A DNA stretch of 38,914 nt from JBIOJM01 sp044450785. Lineage in GTDB: Bacteria; Planctomycetota; Planctomycetia; Isosphaerales; Isosphaeraceae. Every line of letters starts with the position of its first letter. The stretch's first letter is position 1. Shown piece by piece: positions 8,127 through 16,636 of this stretch. The notes under the pieces are model-generated. The model had not been told where the DNA came from, did no database searches, and saw only the letters and a list, made by a program, of their open reading frames with translations. The stretch lies in the NCBI GenBank assembly GCA_044450785.1, contig JBIOJM010000055.1, positions 1 to 38,914 on the forward strand, in the 5' to 3' direction. A program made the translations under genes and the position numbers.

Positions 8127-8406
8127 ATGTTCGACCAAGTTCTCGACAATTTCCGCGGGGAACGTGGTCGGCGCAGGCCTCGGCCAGAACCCGGCACGTC
8201 AGGCGGCGATCCACGCGGGGCTTCCCCCTTCGGTCGGCGCGACGACCTTTAACAAGGTTTGTCGGCGCTTGCCAGTTGGTGCGCTCAGGACGGGGGTCGG
8301 GTGACCCATTTTACGGTGCGCAACCGCTGCAACCTACCCGGACGCGCACACCAACTGGCGAGCGCCTACCAAGGTTTGCGGCTCCGGCCTAGATCTCGTG
8401 ATCTGA
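8127..8406 (+). pseudogene. phaA: Acetyl-CoA acetyltransferase (PhaA-type thiolase) fragment, interrupted by a small inverted-repeat element
   Basis: The first readable piece is MFDQVL (8127-8144). After a frameshift, GNVVGAGLGQNPARQAA followed by HAGLPPSVGATTFNKVC is read from 8158 to 8262, which matches the thiolase segment leading to the catalytic cysteine. The frame is then cut by a ~108-bp insert. It resumes in the same phase as KVCGSGL at 8371-8391 and ends in a TGA at 8404-8406. Removing the insert plus one copy of its duplicated flank (117 bp, 39 codons) restores NKVCGSGL, the active-site motif of biosynthetic thiolases. Traces of the N-terminus may extend upstream to about 8060. The rest of the ~390-residue enzyme is absent. 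A fatty-acid thiolase cannot be excluded, but the adjacent phaR relic favours PHA synthesis. Confidence 0.78.
8262..8369. mobile_element. MITE-like non-coding element with terminal inverted repeats and 9-bp target duplication
   Basis: Imperfect terminal inverted repeats GGCGCTTGCCAGTTGGTG (8264-8281) and, on the other strand, GGCGCTCGCCAGTTGGTG (8366-8349) flank about 65 bp of non-coding DNA. The direct repeat CAAGGTTTG occurs at 8253-8261 and 8370-8378, immediately outside, as expected for a target-site duplication. The insertion splits a thiolase codon series that reads continuously once it is removed. There is no room for a transposase, so a full-length relative elsewhere in the genome would have mobilised it. 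The parent family is not recognised; an 8-9 bp duplication is seen in several insertion-sequence families. Confidence 0.72.
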
Positions 8407-8831
8407 GTATCTTGCGTTTGCAACCTATTTGGTGGTGAGATCTTTCGGAGAAGTGCGGAGCCAAGGCACCAGTCGGAAGAACCCGTCGCTTGCTACTGCT
8501 CTAGTTAAGATGCATAATATCCGGGAACTTTCCTCGCTATCTTCCAGAATTGACGCAGACCTACCACTCGTGTCGAGGAACAAAACGAGGGGTTAATACT
8601 GCGCATTCTGGGCAAGAGCCAAAAGGGCAGATGCTGAATGAGTTGCCGGCTGGGTACTTTACGCCTGGTGACATGATTGAGGGCCACGGTCGAATCTGGC
8701 GGTTTCTCCTCCGATCCTACAATCCCCGGAAATCCCCCCGATTTCCTCTTGTCGCTACGGATGGTCTTCGGAAATAGTTGTTTGCATGCATGTTGGCAGA
8801 TGCACACATTCTTACAGCCAGGGAGCATATC
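8407..8831. other. Intergenic region upstream of the first LEPR-type gene
   Basis: No gene is recognisable here. The stretch is less GC-rich than its surroundings and should hold the promoter of the following large gene. A small perfect hairpin (GGAAATC, five C, GATTTCC) lies at 8728-8746. A plus-strand frame of 75 codons at 8550-8777 has no ribosome site or family resemblance, and I do not call it. Confidence 0.4.
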
Positions 8832-11800
8832 ATGATTGATCTCGTTCTGAAGCGTCGCCGATCATCGGATCGGGCCCGTTCTAGGGTCACGCGGTGGGTC
8901 AGCCGTTTCGAGGCGATGGAACCGCGCGTCTTGCTCAGCGGCAACGGCCTGGTGGGGGTGCCCGCCGAGTTCATCGCGCCACCGACGCACATGTTCACGG
9001 TCACTTCGGTTCCCCAGGATCCCAACAACACCGGCATCATCCCATCGACGTCGGCGACGGTCGTTGGAAACGTTGTGGGCCCGTTTGACTCTCCAATTTC
9101 CGATGTTCACGCGACGCTCGAGATTGATGCCCTCGAGAACGGCACCAACATCGGCTCCGTTTCCTGGAACGTGGACGCGGGCCCCGGCACCATCACCGGC
9201 CCCTCGTATTTTGGTCAGGACCCAACCGCTCAGAACGAGGCGCTCTTCTCACTGCCGTTGACCCTGCTGTCCGCCGCCCCGGCAGTCCAGGACGTGACCT
9301 TCAAGATCGACGCGACCTTCACCGCTGGCGGTTCCGCCTCTGCTAACGTCGTCCTTCAATCAGACGGGACGACGCCCCTGACGGGCACCTTCTCGGTCCA
9401 GATTCCCGGGCCGACACTCACGTCGATCACCGGGGTCACCACCCCCCGGAACACAGCGGTTCCTGACTCGACGGCCATCGTTACCTTCTCCAGCGCGATC
9501 GACCCGACGACATTCACGAACGCGAACGTGGCACTGACGAAGAACACTACCGCGGTGACGCCACTGACGAATGTGACGATCGTCGCAACCGACGCCTCGA
9601 ACACGACCTTCTACGTCAACGGCCTGTCGGGTTACACGACGCCGCCGGTCCAGCCGACACCGCCGGACCTCACCCCGGCTGGCCCCGACTCGTACGTGCT
9701 GACGGTCGACGCCACGGGCATCAAAGGAGCCAACGAGACGCCTGTCACGGGCAGCCAATCGTCCTCCTTCGTGATCGACACGATCCCCCCGGAAATCGTC
9801 CCGCTGGCTCCAATCGCCAAGAGCGAGAATCCGGTGCCCGATAACACGGTCCTGGTGACCTTCACCAAACCGATCGACCCGACCACGTTCACCCCCGCCG
9901 CAAACCTGGGCCTGACCGGCTCGACGGTTTCGGGGTTCCCGGCCGGCGTGACAATCGTGCCGAAAGACTCCACGAACACGGCCTTCTACATCAATGGACT
10001 GTCGACATACACGCCGCAACAGACCCCAGGGACGCCCGACACATCGTACCGGCTGACGATCAAGGCCCCCGGCATCGAGGACTTGGCCGGCAACTCGCCA
10101 ACCACCAACCAGAATCTCAGCTTCGTGATCGCCGGATCACCGTTTGTCTCCTCGATCGTCGCCCCCGCGCCGAGCTCCGCTGCGGTGCAGTCGATCACCA
10201 TCACGTTCTCGGATCCGACCCAGGTTACGCCCGAGACCTTCACGCTCTCCGCGATTACCCTGTATCAAAATGTTGACTGGAGTGCGTACACGGGCGCTTC
10301 TGCCAACCCCCAACCCTGGCCCATTACCGGCACGACGGTGACGCTCGATCCGACCGTCGTCAGCCTCACCAAGATCAACGCCACGACGTACCAGCTCAGC
10401 GGCCTTCAGACATACACCTTGGCCGCCGGCAATTACGTGGTGACGGTCGACTCCTCGAACGTATTGAGCACCAGCGGCACCGCGTTCAAGGGCACCCTGT
10501 CGTACTTCTTCAGCGTCCTGCCGGGGAACGGCGTGGTTGGAGTCGCGACTGTGTTCTACCAGACCCCGACCACCACGGCGCCCCACCACGTCCTGATCAC
10601 CGCAATCCCCCAGGACCCGGGCAATGATGGCTTCGTCAATACGCAGGACGTGTCGTTCCAGGGGCAGGTCTGGAGGCCTGGTGAGGGGAGCTTCCTCCCC
10701 CCTCCCGACGGCAGCGGCTCGCACTTGCACTTCGTGATCGATGCGTATGAGAAAGATGCGAGCGGGGTGAGTCAGAACATCGGCGAAATCGACTGGGATA
10801 CGAGCCAGCCTGGCACACAGCCAGACCCGACCAACCCGAATGCGCCGTATTTCTATCAGGGGGACGCTACCCACCTCAATTACGCCTATTTCGGGATTCC
10901 CGTCCATTTGCTGTCCGCTAGTTCATCCCCCCAGGACGTGACTTTCACGGTCACCGTAGTCTCCACGAAAGAGGGCACCAGCCCCTTCAGCTACGGCACG
11001 CGGCCCTTCATTAACTATCAGGACTACCAGACCATCGGCAACCCGAGCTTCCAGACCGACGCCACCACCTACTCGCTGACGGCCACCTTGACGGTCGACA
11101 CGACGCCGCCCACGATCAACCCGCTCGCTCCGATTCCCGAGGGTCACGTTCCGGTGCCTTCGGTCGACGTCACGTTCTCCAAGGCGATCGACCCGACGAC
11201 GTTCACGACCGCCGACCTGGCCCTGACCCGCAATGGCACGGCGGTGACGCTGGGTTCGGATGTGACGATCACCACGACCGACGACACGACCTTCGTGGTC
11301 AACGGCCTGACGAGCTACACGACGCCGCCGGCCACCACGGCGCCGCCGGACACGTACAAGCTGACGGTCAGCCCCACGGGGATCATGGACGAAGCTGGCA
11401 ACGCGGCCACCGGCGGCAGCCAGTCGGTCACCTTCGTGATCGCCCCCGGGCCGTTTATCGCCTCGATCGGTCCCGCCCCCGCACCGAGCACCGCTCCGTT
11501 GCAGTCGCTCAACATCACGTTCTCCGATCCGGTCCAGCCGGCGACGTTCACGACCGCCGCCCTGAGCCTGCTGAACGTCGACTGGGCGGCGTATAACCAG
11601 GCGACACCGCCGATTCCTGGCACGCCGGTGCCGCTCGGGCCAGGGGTGACGATCACCGAGATCAACGACACGACGTTCAGCGTCAGCGGCCTTCAGACTG
11701 CCACGGCGGCGGCCGGCACCTACGCGTTGTCGGTTGACCCATCGACGGTCAAGGACACTGACGGCGATCTGTTCATCGGCACCCAGACGTACTTCTTCAG

Positions 11801-13262
11801 CGTCCTGCCGGGGAACGGCGTGGTCGGAGTCGCGGCCGCCTTCAAGCAGAGCCCGACCACCACCAACCCCCACCACATCCTGATCACCTCGATCCCCCAG
11901 GACCCCAACAACGACGGCCTGATCAACACGCAGAATGTGACGTTCGACGGGCAGGTCTGGAGGCCGGGCGAGGGGGACTTCACCACGACGCACATGGGGC
12001 TCACGATCAATGCCTACGAGAACGACCCGATCACCGGGACCCCCACGGTCGTTGGCTCCGTGAGCTGGCCGGACACGAGCGTGCCAGGCCCCGCGGACTT
12101 CCATCAGGGAGGCCCGACCCAACTGAACTACGCCTTCTTCCAGATCCCGGTCACGTTGCTGTCCTCCACCTCGGCCCCGCAGAACGTGACCTTCCAGGTC
12201 ACCGTGGTGCCCTTGCCGTCTGGGGGGCCGAGTGGCACCGTCAACTGGCTCGACTGGCAGGACGCCCTCACGACCACCGATCTTCACACCCTGACGGCCA
12301 CCTTGGTGGTCGATGAGGTCGCGCCGACGATCGACCCGATCCCGACGATCACCAGCCCGCGCACCACGCCGGTCTCATCGGTCGACGTCACGTTCTCCAA
12401 GCCGATCGACCCGGCGACGTTCACGACCGCCAACCTGACGCTGACGCTCAACGGCCAGCCGGTGACGCTCGGACCGGAGGTGACGATCACCCCGGTTCAA
12501 GCCATGAGTTCCTTCGTTACTCCGTTCGTCTCCACGACCGGCAACACGACCTTCCAGATCGGCGGCCTGGCAAGCGCCACGACGCCGATCGGCTCTTACG
12601 TGCTGACGGTCAACGGCGCGGGCATCATGGACCTTGCCGGCAACGCGGCCACCGGCTCCCAGTCGGTCAGCTTCACCGTCCAGTCAGCCGTCGTCGACAC
12701 AGGACCGCAGGTCGTCTCTGTGCAACGATTCGGATTCCACGACCAGCCGACCAGCGTGGTCATCACCTTCAACCAGGATCTGAATCCGACCTCGGCGTCG
12801 AACCCGAACGCCTATGAGATTATCGCTCCGGGCCCTGCCGGTAACGTGGCCGTGCCCATCGTCTCCGCGACCTATGACGCGGCGACTCGAACCGTGACTC
12901 TGGTGCCGGCCCATCGCCTCTACCTGTACGAAGAGTACCTGCTTGTCGTCAGGGGGACCGGTGCGAACGCGATCACCGACGTGAACGGTGTCGCGTTGGA
13001 TGGCAAGGCCAACGGGCAGCCCGGCAGCGACTACATGGCCGCCTTCGGCCGCCAGGACCTGGCCGGCCCGGCGCCCGGCTTCACCGTCAAAAAGGCCACC
13101 CACGTCCCGAACGGCAAGTCGGCCCTGAAGCTGAGCCGGTCGGAAACGAGCCAGCTCAAACACTGGAAAGCGATCATCCGCTCCGGCAATCCCGTCAGAA
13201 TTGTCGCGACCGTGACGCGGCCGAATAGCCCGCAAACACGACGGCTCACGATCCGGAAGTGA
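8832..13262 (+). CDS. Large modular Ig-like surface protein with LEPR-XLL type N-terminus
   Basis: This is 1476 residues from the ATG at 8832. That start is chosen because GGGAG lies seven bases upstream and the downstream paralogue begins identically (MIDLxLxRRRxSDRxRSxVTRW). Residues 26-37 read FEAMEPRVLLSG, the planctomycete LEPR-XLL motif found at the N-terminus of many exported giant proteins. Three copies of a module start with NGxVGV and contain IPQDPxND (about residues 38-200, 564-755 and 994-1160). They alternate with about six Ig-like modules of the type VTFSKAIDPTTFTTADLxLT ending AGNxATGSQSVxFxI. A C-terminal module (about 1288-1420) resembles an SbsA-like Ig domain, and the end is basic. 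It is probably exported to the cell surface or matrix. No catalytic motif is visible; the function is unknown. Confidence 0.9.
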   Translation: MIDLVLKRRRSSDRARSRVTRWVSRFEAMEPRVLLSGNGLVGVPAEFIAPPTHMFTVTSVPQDPNNTGIIPSTSATVVGNVVGPFDSPISDVHATLEIDALENGTNIGSVSWNVDAGPGTITGPSYFGQDPTAQNEALFSLPLTLLSAAPAVQDVTFKIDATFTAGGSASANVVLQSDGTTPLTGTFSVQIPGPTLTSITGVTTPRNTAVPDSTAIVTFSSAIDPTTFTNANVALTKNTTAVTPLTNVTIVATDASNTTFYVNGLSGYTTPPVQPTPPDLTPAGPDSYVLTVDATGIKGANETPVTGSQSSSFVIDTIPPEIVPLAPIAKSENPVPDNTVLVTFTKPIDPTTFTPAANLGLTGSTVSGFPAGVTIVPKDSTNTAFYINGLSTYTPQQTPGTPDTSYRLTIKAPGIEDLAGNSPTTNQNLSFVIAGSPFVSSIVAPAPSSAAVQSITITFSDPTQVTPETFTLSAITLYQNVDWSAYTGASANPQPWPITGTTVTLDPTVVSLTKINATTYQLSGLQTYTLAAGNYVVTVDSSNVLSTSGTAFKGTLSYFFSVLPGNGVVGVATVFYQTPTTTAPHHVLITAIPQDPGNDGFVNTQDVSFQGQVWRPGEGSFLPPPDGSGSHLHFVIDAYEKDASGVSQNIGEIDWDTSQPGTQPDPTNPNAPYFYQGDATHLNYAYFGIPVHLLSASSSPQDVTFTVTVVSTKEGTSPFSYGTRPFINYQDYQTIGNPSFQTDATTYSLTATLTVDTTPPTINPLAPIPEGHVPVPSVDVTFSKAIDPTTFTTADLALTRNGTAVTLGSDVTITTTDDTTFVVNGLTSYTTPPATTAPPDTYKLTVSPTGIMDEAGNAATGGSQSVTFVIAPGPFIASIGPAPAPSTAPLQSLNITFSDPVQPATFTTAALSLLNVDWAAYNQATPPIPGTPVPLGPGVTITEINDTTFSVSGLQTATAAAGTYALSVDPSTVKDTDGDLFIGTQTYFFSVLPGNGVVGVAAAFKQSPTTTNPHHILITSIPQDPNNDGLINTQNVTFDGQVWRPGEGDFTTTHMGLTINAYENDPITGTPTVVGSVSWPDTSVPGPADFHQGGPTQLNYAFFQIPVTLLSSTSAPQNVTFQVTVVPLPSGGPSGTVNWLDWQDALTTTDLHTLTATLVVDEVAPTIDPIPTITSPRTTPVSSVDVTFSKPIDPATFTTANLTLTLNGQPVTLGPEVTITPVQAMSSFVTPFVSTTGNTTFQIGGLASATTPIGSYVLTVNGAGIMDLAGNAATGSQSVSFTVQSAVVDTGPQVVSVQRFGFHDQPTSVVITFNQDLNPTSASNPNAYEIIAPGPAGNVAVPIVSATYDAATRTVTLVPAHRLYLYEEYLLVVRGTGANAITDVNGVALDGKANGQPGSDYMAAFGRQDLAGPAPGFTVKKATHVPNGKSALKLSRSETSQLKHWKAIIRSGNPVRIVATVTRPNSPQTRRLTIRK

Positions 13263-13302
13263 GCGCGAACACCGAGGGGAACGGCTGACGAGCCTTCACG
13301 AC

Positions 13303-13339
13303 AGGGCGGTCGGGGACTGCAAAGATTCCCGACCGCCCT
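13303..13339 (+). terminator. Strong hairpin after the first LEPR-type gene
   Basis: AGGGCGGTCGGGG (13303-13315) pairs with TCCCGACCGCCCT (13327-13339): twelve Watson-Crick pairs plus one G-U, with an additional A-T below the loop. It lies about 40 bp after the stop codon. No T-run follows, so it may act as a Rho-independent terminator only weakly or mainly protect the mRNA 3' end. Confidence 0.5.
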
Positions 13340-13590
13340 GCTCGCGCAGACACCCGGCAGTTCGCCCTTTGGGCTGGAGTAGGTCTTCGGCGCGGGTGAT
13401 GCCTTCGGTGGGGTCGGGCCGATATTCTCCAGGGCCTGGCACACGATATCTACTTTTGGGGGGCCTTTCACCACAAGAGCATGACATCAGTCGACGGCAA
13501 GGCGAGCCGGAACTCCTGGAAGATTGAGAAGAAAAGGCTGAAACAGGGGTTTCCCGCGCCTGAGACGAGAGTATGATATAGGGAGAACGC

Positions 13591-13612
13591 AAGCACGCTA
13601 CCAAGCGTGCTT
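13591..13612 (+). promoter_or_regulatory. Perfect 9-bp hairpin in the leader of the second LEPR-type gene
   Basis: AAGCACGCT and AGCGTGCTT are perfect arms around the loop ACCA. The hairpin sits 39 bases upstream of the ATG and 18 bases upstream of the GGGAGG ribosome site. It may be an operator or a 5' mRNA stabilising stem. It is too close to the gene and lacks a U-run, so it is not a terminator for it. Confidence 0.35.
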
Positions 13613-13650
13613 CGTTGCTGGCAGCAAGGGCGACCGCCGGGGAGGGTATC

Positions 13651-15333
13651 ATGATCGATCTTGGTTTGAGGCGGCGCCGTGCGTCGGATCGCGTCCGCTC
13701 TTCGGTTACCAGGTGGGTCGGCCGTTTCGAGGTGCTGGAGTCGCGCATCGCGCTCAGCAACGGCCTGGTGGGGGTGGCCGCCGAGTTCATTGCGCCACCG
13801 ACACACATATTCACGGTCACTTCGGTTCCCCAGGATCCCAACAACACCGGCGCCGTCACATCGACGACGGTAACTGTCGTCGGAAATGTTGTGAACCCGT
13901 TGGGCGGTGCGATCAGCGATTTCCACACGATGCTCGAGATTGCTGCCTTCGAGAACGGCACCAACATCGGCTCCGTTTCCTGGGATGTGACTGCCGGCCC
14001 CGGCACCATCACCGGCCCCTCGTATCTTGGTCAGGACCCAACCGCTCAGAACGAGGCGCTCTTCTCACTGCCGTTCACTTTGCAGTCCGCCACCACGACT
14101 CCCCAGAACGTGACGTTTCAGATCACCGCCGTTGGCTTCGGCACGCGCAGCGTCGTCCTTCAGTCAGACGGGAAGACGTTGCTGACGGGCACCTTCGTGG
14201 TCACGCCGGTCGGGCCGATGGTCTCCCAGATCTCGCCGGTCACCAGCCCGCGCACCGATCCGGTCCAGTCGATCGACGTGACCTTCTCCAAGGCGATCGA
14301 CCCGACGACCTTCACGACCGCCGCCCTGACCTTGACGAATAACGGCACGGCGGTGCCGCTCGCATCGGATGTGACGTTCACCTCGAGCGACAACACGACC
14401 TTTACCGTCGGCGGTCTGTCGACGTACACCACGGCGTTCGGGTCGTACGTCTTCACGGTCAGCGCCGCAGGGGTCAAGGACCCCTCCGGAACCGCGGGAA
14501 CCGGCTCTCAGTCGGTCGACTTCACCGTCCAGTCGCCGAACGCACCGCCGACGATCTCCCACATCTCTCCGATCACCAGCCCGCGCACCGAGCCGGTCTC
14601 GGCGGTTGGCGTGACCTTCTCCAAGGCGATCGACCCGACGACGTTCACGACCGCCGACCTGACCCTGACGCGCGACGGTGCGCCGGTGACGCTCGGGCCA
14701 GATGTGACGTTCACCACGACCGATGACATCACGTTCTCGATCGGCGGTCTGGCGAGCTACACCACCCCGCCCGCGCCGTACTCACTGACCATCAGCGCGG
14801 CCGGCGTCAAGGACCTCGCCGGAAACCCGGGAATCGGCTCCCAGTCGGTCGATTTCACCGTCCAGGCGCCCGTCGTCGACACGGGCCCCCAGGTCGTGGG
14901 CCTCCAGCGATTCGGAGTCCACAATCAACCGACCTTGCTGGTCCTGACATTCGACCGCCAGCTCGATCCAGTCTCAGCGGGGGACCTGAACAACTACCTG
15001 ATTTACAGCCCGGGCCGCCACCGACGCATCGGCACAGCCCATGACGTGCTTGTCCCGATTTTTTCCGGGGTCTACGACTCGGCGAATCGCACCGTGACTC
15101 TGGTGATGGCCAGGCCGCTCTACTTGTTCGGCCAGTACCGCATCGTCGTTCGGGGAACCGGCCCGAATCCGATCACCGACCAGAACGGTGTCGCGCTGGA
15201 TGGCAAGTCCAACGGAATCCCCGGTAGCAACTTCACGACCATTTTCGGCCGCGAGATCCTGGTCGGCGTGACGTCCACCACGACCCCCACCACCAAAGCA
15301 GCGCGTTACCAGCATTATCAGATCGGGGGCTAA
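13651..15333 (+). CDS. Shorter paralogue of the preceding Ig-like surface protein
   Basis: The protein has 560 residues, with GGGAGG seven bases before the ATG at 13651. Residues 27-37 read FEVLESRIALS, a variant of the LEPR-XLL motif with Ser for Pro and IAL for VLL. It then has one NGLVGV module (about 38-190) that is almost identical at the DNA level to the start of the preceding gene, two Ig-like modules (about 187-297 and 300-404), and the same C-terminal module (about 408-537: DTGPQVVxLQRFGxHxQPT ... VALDGKxNGxPGS). The three-domain plan, half the size of its neighbour, suggests tandem duplication followed by loss or gain of modules. It is probably exported; the function is unknown. It converges on the unrecognised gene ending at 15366. 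Confidence 0.88.
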   Translation: MIDLGLRRRRASDRVRSSVTRWVGRFEVLESRIALSNGLVGVAAEFIAPPTHIFTVTSVPQDPNNTGAVTSTTVTVVGNVVNPLGGAISDFHTMLEIAAFENGTNIGSVSWDVTAGPGTITGPSYLGQDPTAQNEALFSLPFTLQSATTTPQNVTFQITAVGFGTRSVVLQSDGKTLLTGTFVVTPVGPMVSQISPVTSPRTDPVQSIDVTFSKAIDPTTFTTAALTLTNNGTAVPLASDVTFTSSDNTTFTVGGLSTYTTAFGSYVFTVSAAGVKDPSGTAGTGSQSVDFTVQSPNAPPTISHISPITSPRTEPVSAVGVTFSKAIDPTTFTTADLTLTRDGAPVTLGPDVTFTTTDDITFSIGGLASYTTPPAPYSLTISAAGVKDLAGNPGIGSQSVDFTVQAPVVDTGPQVVGLQRFGVHNQPTLLVLTFDRQLDPVSAGDLNNYLIYSPGRHRRIGTAHDVLVPIFSGVYDSANRTVTLVMARPLYLFGQYRIVVRGTGPNPITDQNGVALDGKSNGIPGSNFTTIFGREILVGVTSTTTPTTKAARYQHYQIGG

Positions 15334-15365
15334 TCCGCCGGCGGTGCCTCTCTGGGACCTTCTCA

Positions 15366-16385
15366 TCAAGCCCGCGCGCTCGCCTTCCTGCGTTGCCGGT
15401 GGGGGATCCGTTTCGGTTCGCTTCGATCATTGACACGGCGACGGCGTGTCATGACGAGACACGAGCCGGCGATCACCAGCGCGAGCACGGCAAGGATCAC
15501 CCATCGGGCATAAACCATCACGGGCACCGGTAAGCGGCTCAGCTCGACCTGGATGATATACCCCGCCGGCAGCACTCGATTGTTCGACTCGAACGTCACC
15601 GTACCATCACGTGCGGGGGGCGAGGCCCCGAGATTACAGGACAACCCGTCCGGGTCAGCGGTGCGAACGGTCAGTCGCACGTGCCGGCATGGCAGATCGA
15701 GGGGACGCGTCCAGACGCGATGCCGTTCATCGTTGCGCAGCACGTACGAAAACTGAAGCTCGTGTTGCCCCGGCGTCCAGGGGATGCCCGTCACGAGTTT
15801 CCCGTTGATCAGTGCGAATTGACGGCCGTAAAACTCCTTGCTGAAGGTCACTCGTTCGAAGTCGGACGAGATGCCGAGCTGAAGCGTTACCGGTTCGGCA
15901 CCACCGTCAGGAATCTGACCGACGTACGTTGTCGGTTCGGGGTTCTCGATCACCAGCGTCTCGGTGACGCGCAGCGCCCCCGGTTCAGGATCGAGGACGA
16001 GGTCCCAGTCGCGGATGACCAGGGGATCGGGCTCGGTGATCGCATCCTGAACCTTCAAGACAACGGCGACGCTTGGATGATCCGCACTCAAGCGGATGCG
16101 CGGGCCAGAATAATGGACGCCGTCTCGATTGGCCCCAGGGAGATACACCAGTCCCTCATCCAGCGGTAGTCCCTCGAAGAGGAAGCGCCCGTCTCGATCC
16201 GCGGTGGCGCCGGCAACGGCAACGAACTCGCCGTCGATCCTGACCCGAAGCAAGACATCGGCTGACCCTGCCGGTGCTTCTCCACGCGAGGTATTGAGGA
16301 CGAGACCACCGATGCTCCCCTCGCCAGTCTGGGGCTGCGCGAGCAAGAGCATGCCGACGACCAGGTTGAGCTGGCTGGCGATCAC
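15366..16385 (-). CDS. Unrecognised membrane-anchored protein at the end of the ccm operon (carboxypeptidase-regulatory-like fold)
   Basis: The protein has 339 residues from a GTG at 16385, one base after the ccmD stop and with GGGAG six bases upstream. A short hydrophobic N-terminus (LNLVVGMLLLAQ) is probably a signal. Residues about 22-100 (GSIGGLVLNTSRG ... ADRDGRFLFEGLPLDEG) look like a carboxypeptidase-regulatory/SdrD-type beta-sandwich. A second beta-rich region follows. A single membrane helix (ARWVILAVLALVIAGSCLVM) lies near the C-terminus before a basic tail. Two Cys in the periplasmic part are not arranged as CxxC. The tight spacing to ccmD suggests a role linked to cytochrome maturation, but no function is recognised. 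It is not CcmG or CcmH, lacking the thioredoxin fold and the LRCxxC motif. Confidence 0.75.
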   Translation of the reverse strand: MIASQLNLVVGMLLLAQPQTGEGSIGGLVLNTSRGEAPAGSADVLLRVRIDGEFVAVAGATADRDGRFLFEGLPLDEGLVYLPGANRDGVHYSGPRIRLSADHPSVAVVLKVQDAITEPDPLVIRDWDLVLDPEPGALRVTETLVIENPEPTTYVGQIPDGGAEPVTLQLGISSDFERVTFSKEFYGRQFALINGKLVTGIPWTPGQHELQFSYVLRNDERHRVWTRPLDLPCRHVRLTVRTADPDGLSCNLGASPPARDGTVTFESNNRVLPAGYIIQVELSRLPVPVMVYARWVILAVLALVIAGSCLVMTRRRRVNDRSEPKRIPHRQRRKASARA

Positions 16386-16386
16386 G

Positions 16387-16560
16387 TCAGGCTCCCAGGT
16401 TCGCTTGCGAACCGGTCTCGGCCCATGCTCGCAAGTTTTGAACGCGCGACTCAAGTGTTCGCGCAAGTTGCTCCAAGCGCCGTTGATTGGTCCTCAGCCG
16501 AACAATGTACAGGACCAAAGCCAGCCAGACGATCGCGTACGTGGCGATGAATGTCCCCAT
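16387..16560 (-). CDS. ccmD: CcmD-like haem exporter small subunit
   Basis: The 57-residue protein has one membrane helix near the N-terminus (FIATYAIVWLALVLYIVRL) followed by a basic coiled segment (RTNQRRLEQLARTLESRV). This is the size and topology of CcmD, which releases haem-loaded CcmE from the CcmABC complex. It lies 76 bases after ccmC and one base before the next gene. Sequence conservation in this family is weak, so the name rests on size, topology and place in the operon. Confidence 0.75.
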   Translation of the reverse strand: MGTFIATYAIVWLALVLYIVRLRTNQRRLEQLARTLESRVQNLRAWAETGSQANLGA

Positions 16561-16636
16561 CGCAGCTCCTTCCCAGATTCCAGGAGGGCCCAAGGTCTTT
16601 TCAGGCCCGGGTTCGACCGATTCGAACGACAGGCCG

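Larger units (their letters stand above)
13263..13650. other. Intergenic region between the two LEPR-type paralogues
   Basis: These 388 bp contain the hairpin at 13303-13339 near the left end and a second hairpin at 13591-13612 just before the next gene. No coding sequence is recognised. An AT-rich TATGATATA at 13572-13580 could be part of a -10 region, but no matching -35 is clear. Confidence 0.45.
8943..15260 (+). repeat. Internal and between-gene repeats of Ig-like and NGxVGV modules
   Basis: DNA coding for the Ig-like core (TTCTCCAAGGCGATCGACCC followed by GACGACGTTCACGACCGCC) recurs near 11175, 12390, 14285 and 14615 with few differences. The block coding for NGLVGV ... QNEALFSLP recurs at about 8943-9260 and 13757-14070. 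The block coding for GNGVVGV ... GQVWRPGEG recurs near 10522 and 11812. These are coding repeats within and between the two paralogues and are prone to recombination. Confidence 0.85.

Noticed and set aside
8262..8369. Integron attC recombination site
   Set aside because: The inverted repeat is perfect over 18 bp except one mismatch and lacks paired RYYYAAC/GTTRRRY boxes. The 9-bp target duplication and the split thiolase codon fit transposition better.
8550..8777. A 75-codon plus-strand frame before the first LEPR-type gene
   Set aside because: No ribosome site, no family resemblance and no conserved neighbour arrangement. It is probably leader or promoter DNA.
10923..12287. A 454-codon open frame on the minus strand inside the large LEPR-type gene
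   Set aside because: It is Arg/Gly/Val-rich text opposite repeated Ig-like modules. It follows the module repeats of the plus strand and has no ribosome site or known domain.
8943..15260. CRISPR-like or satellite repeats
   Set aside because: The repeats are in frame, vary at third codon positions and encode the same protein modules.
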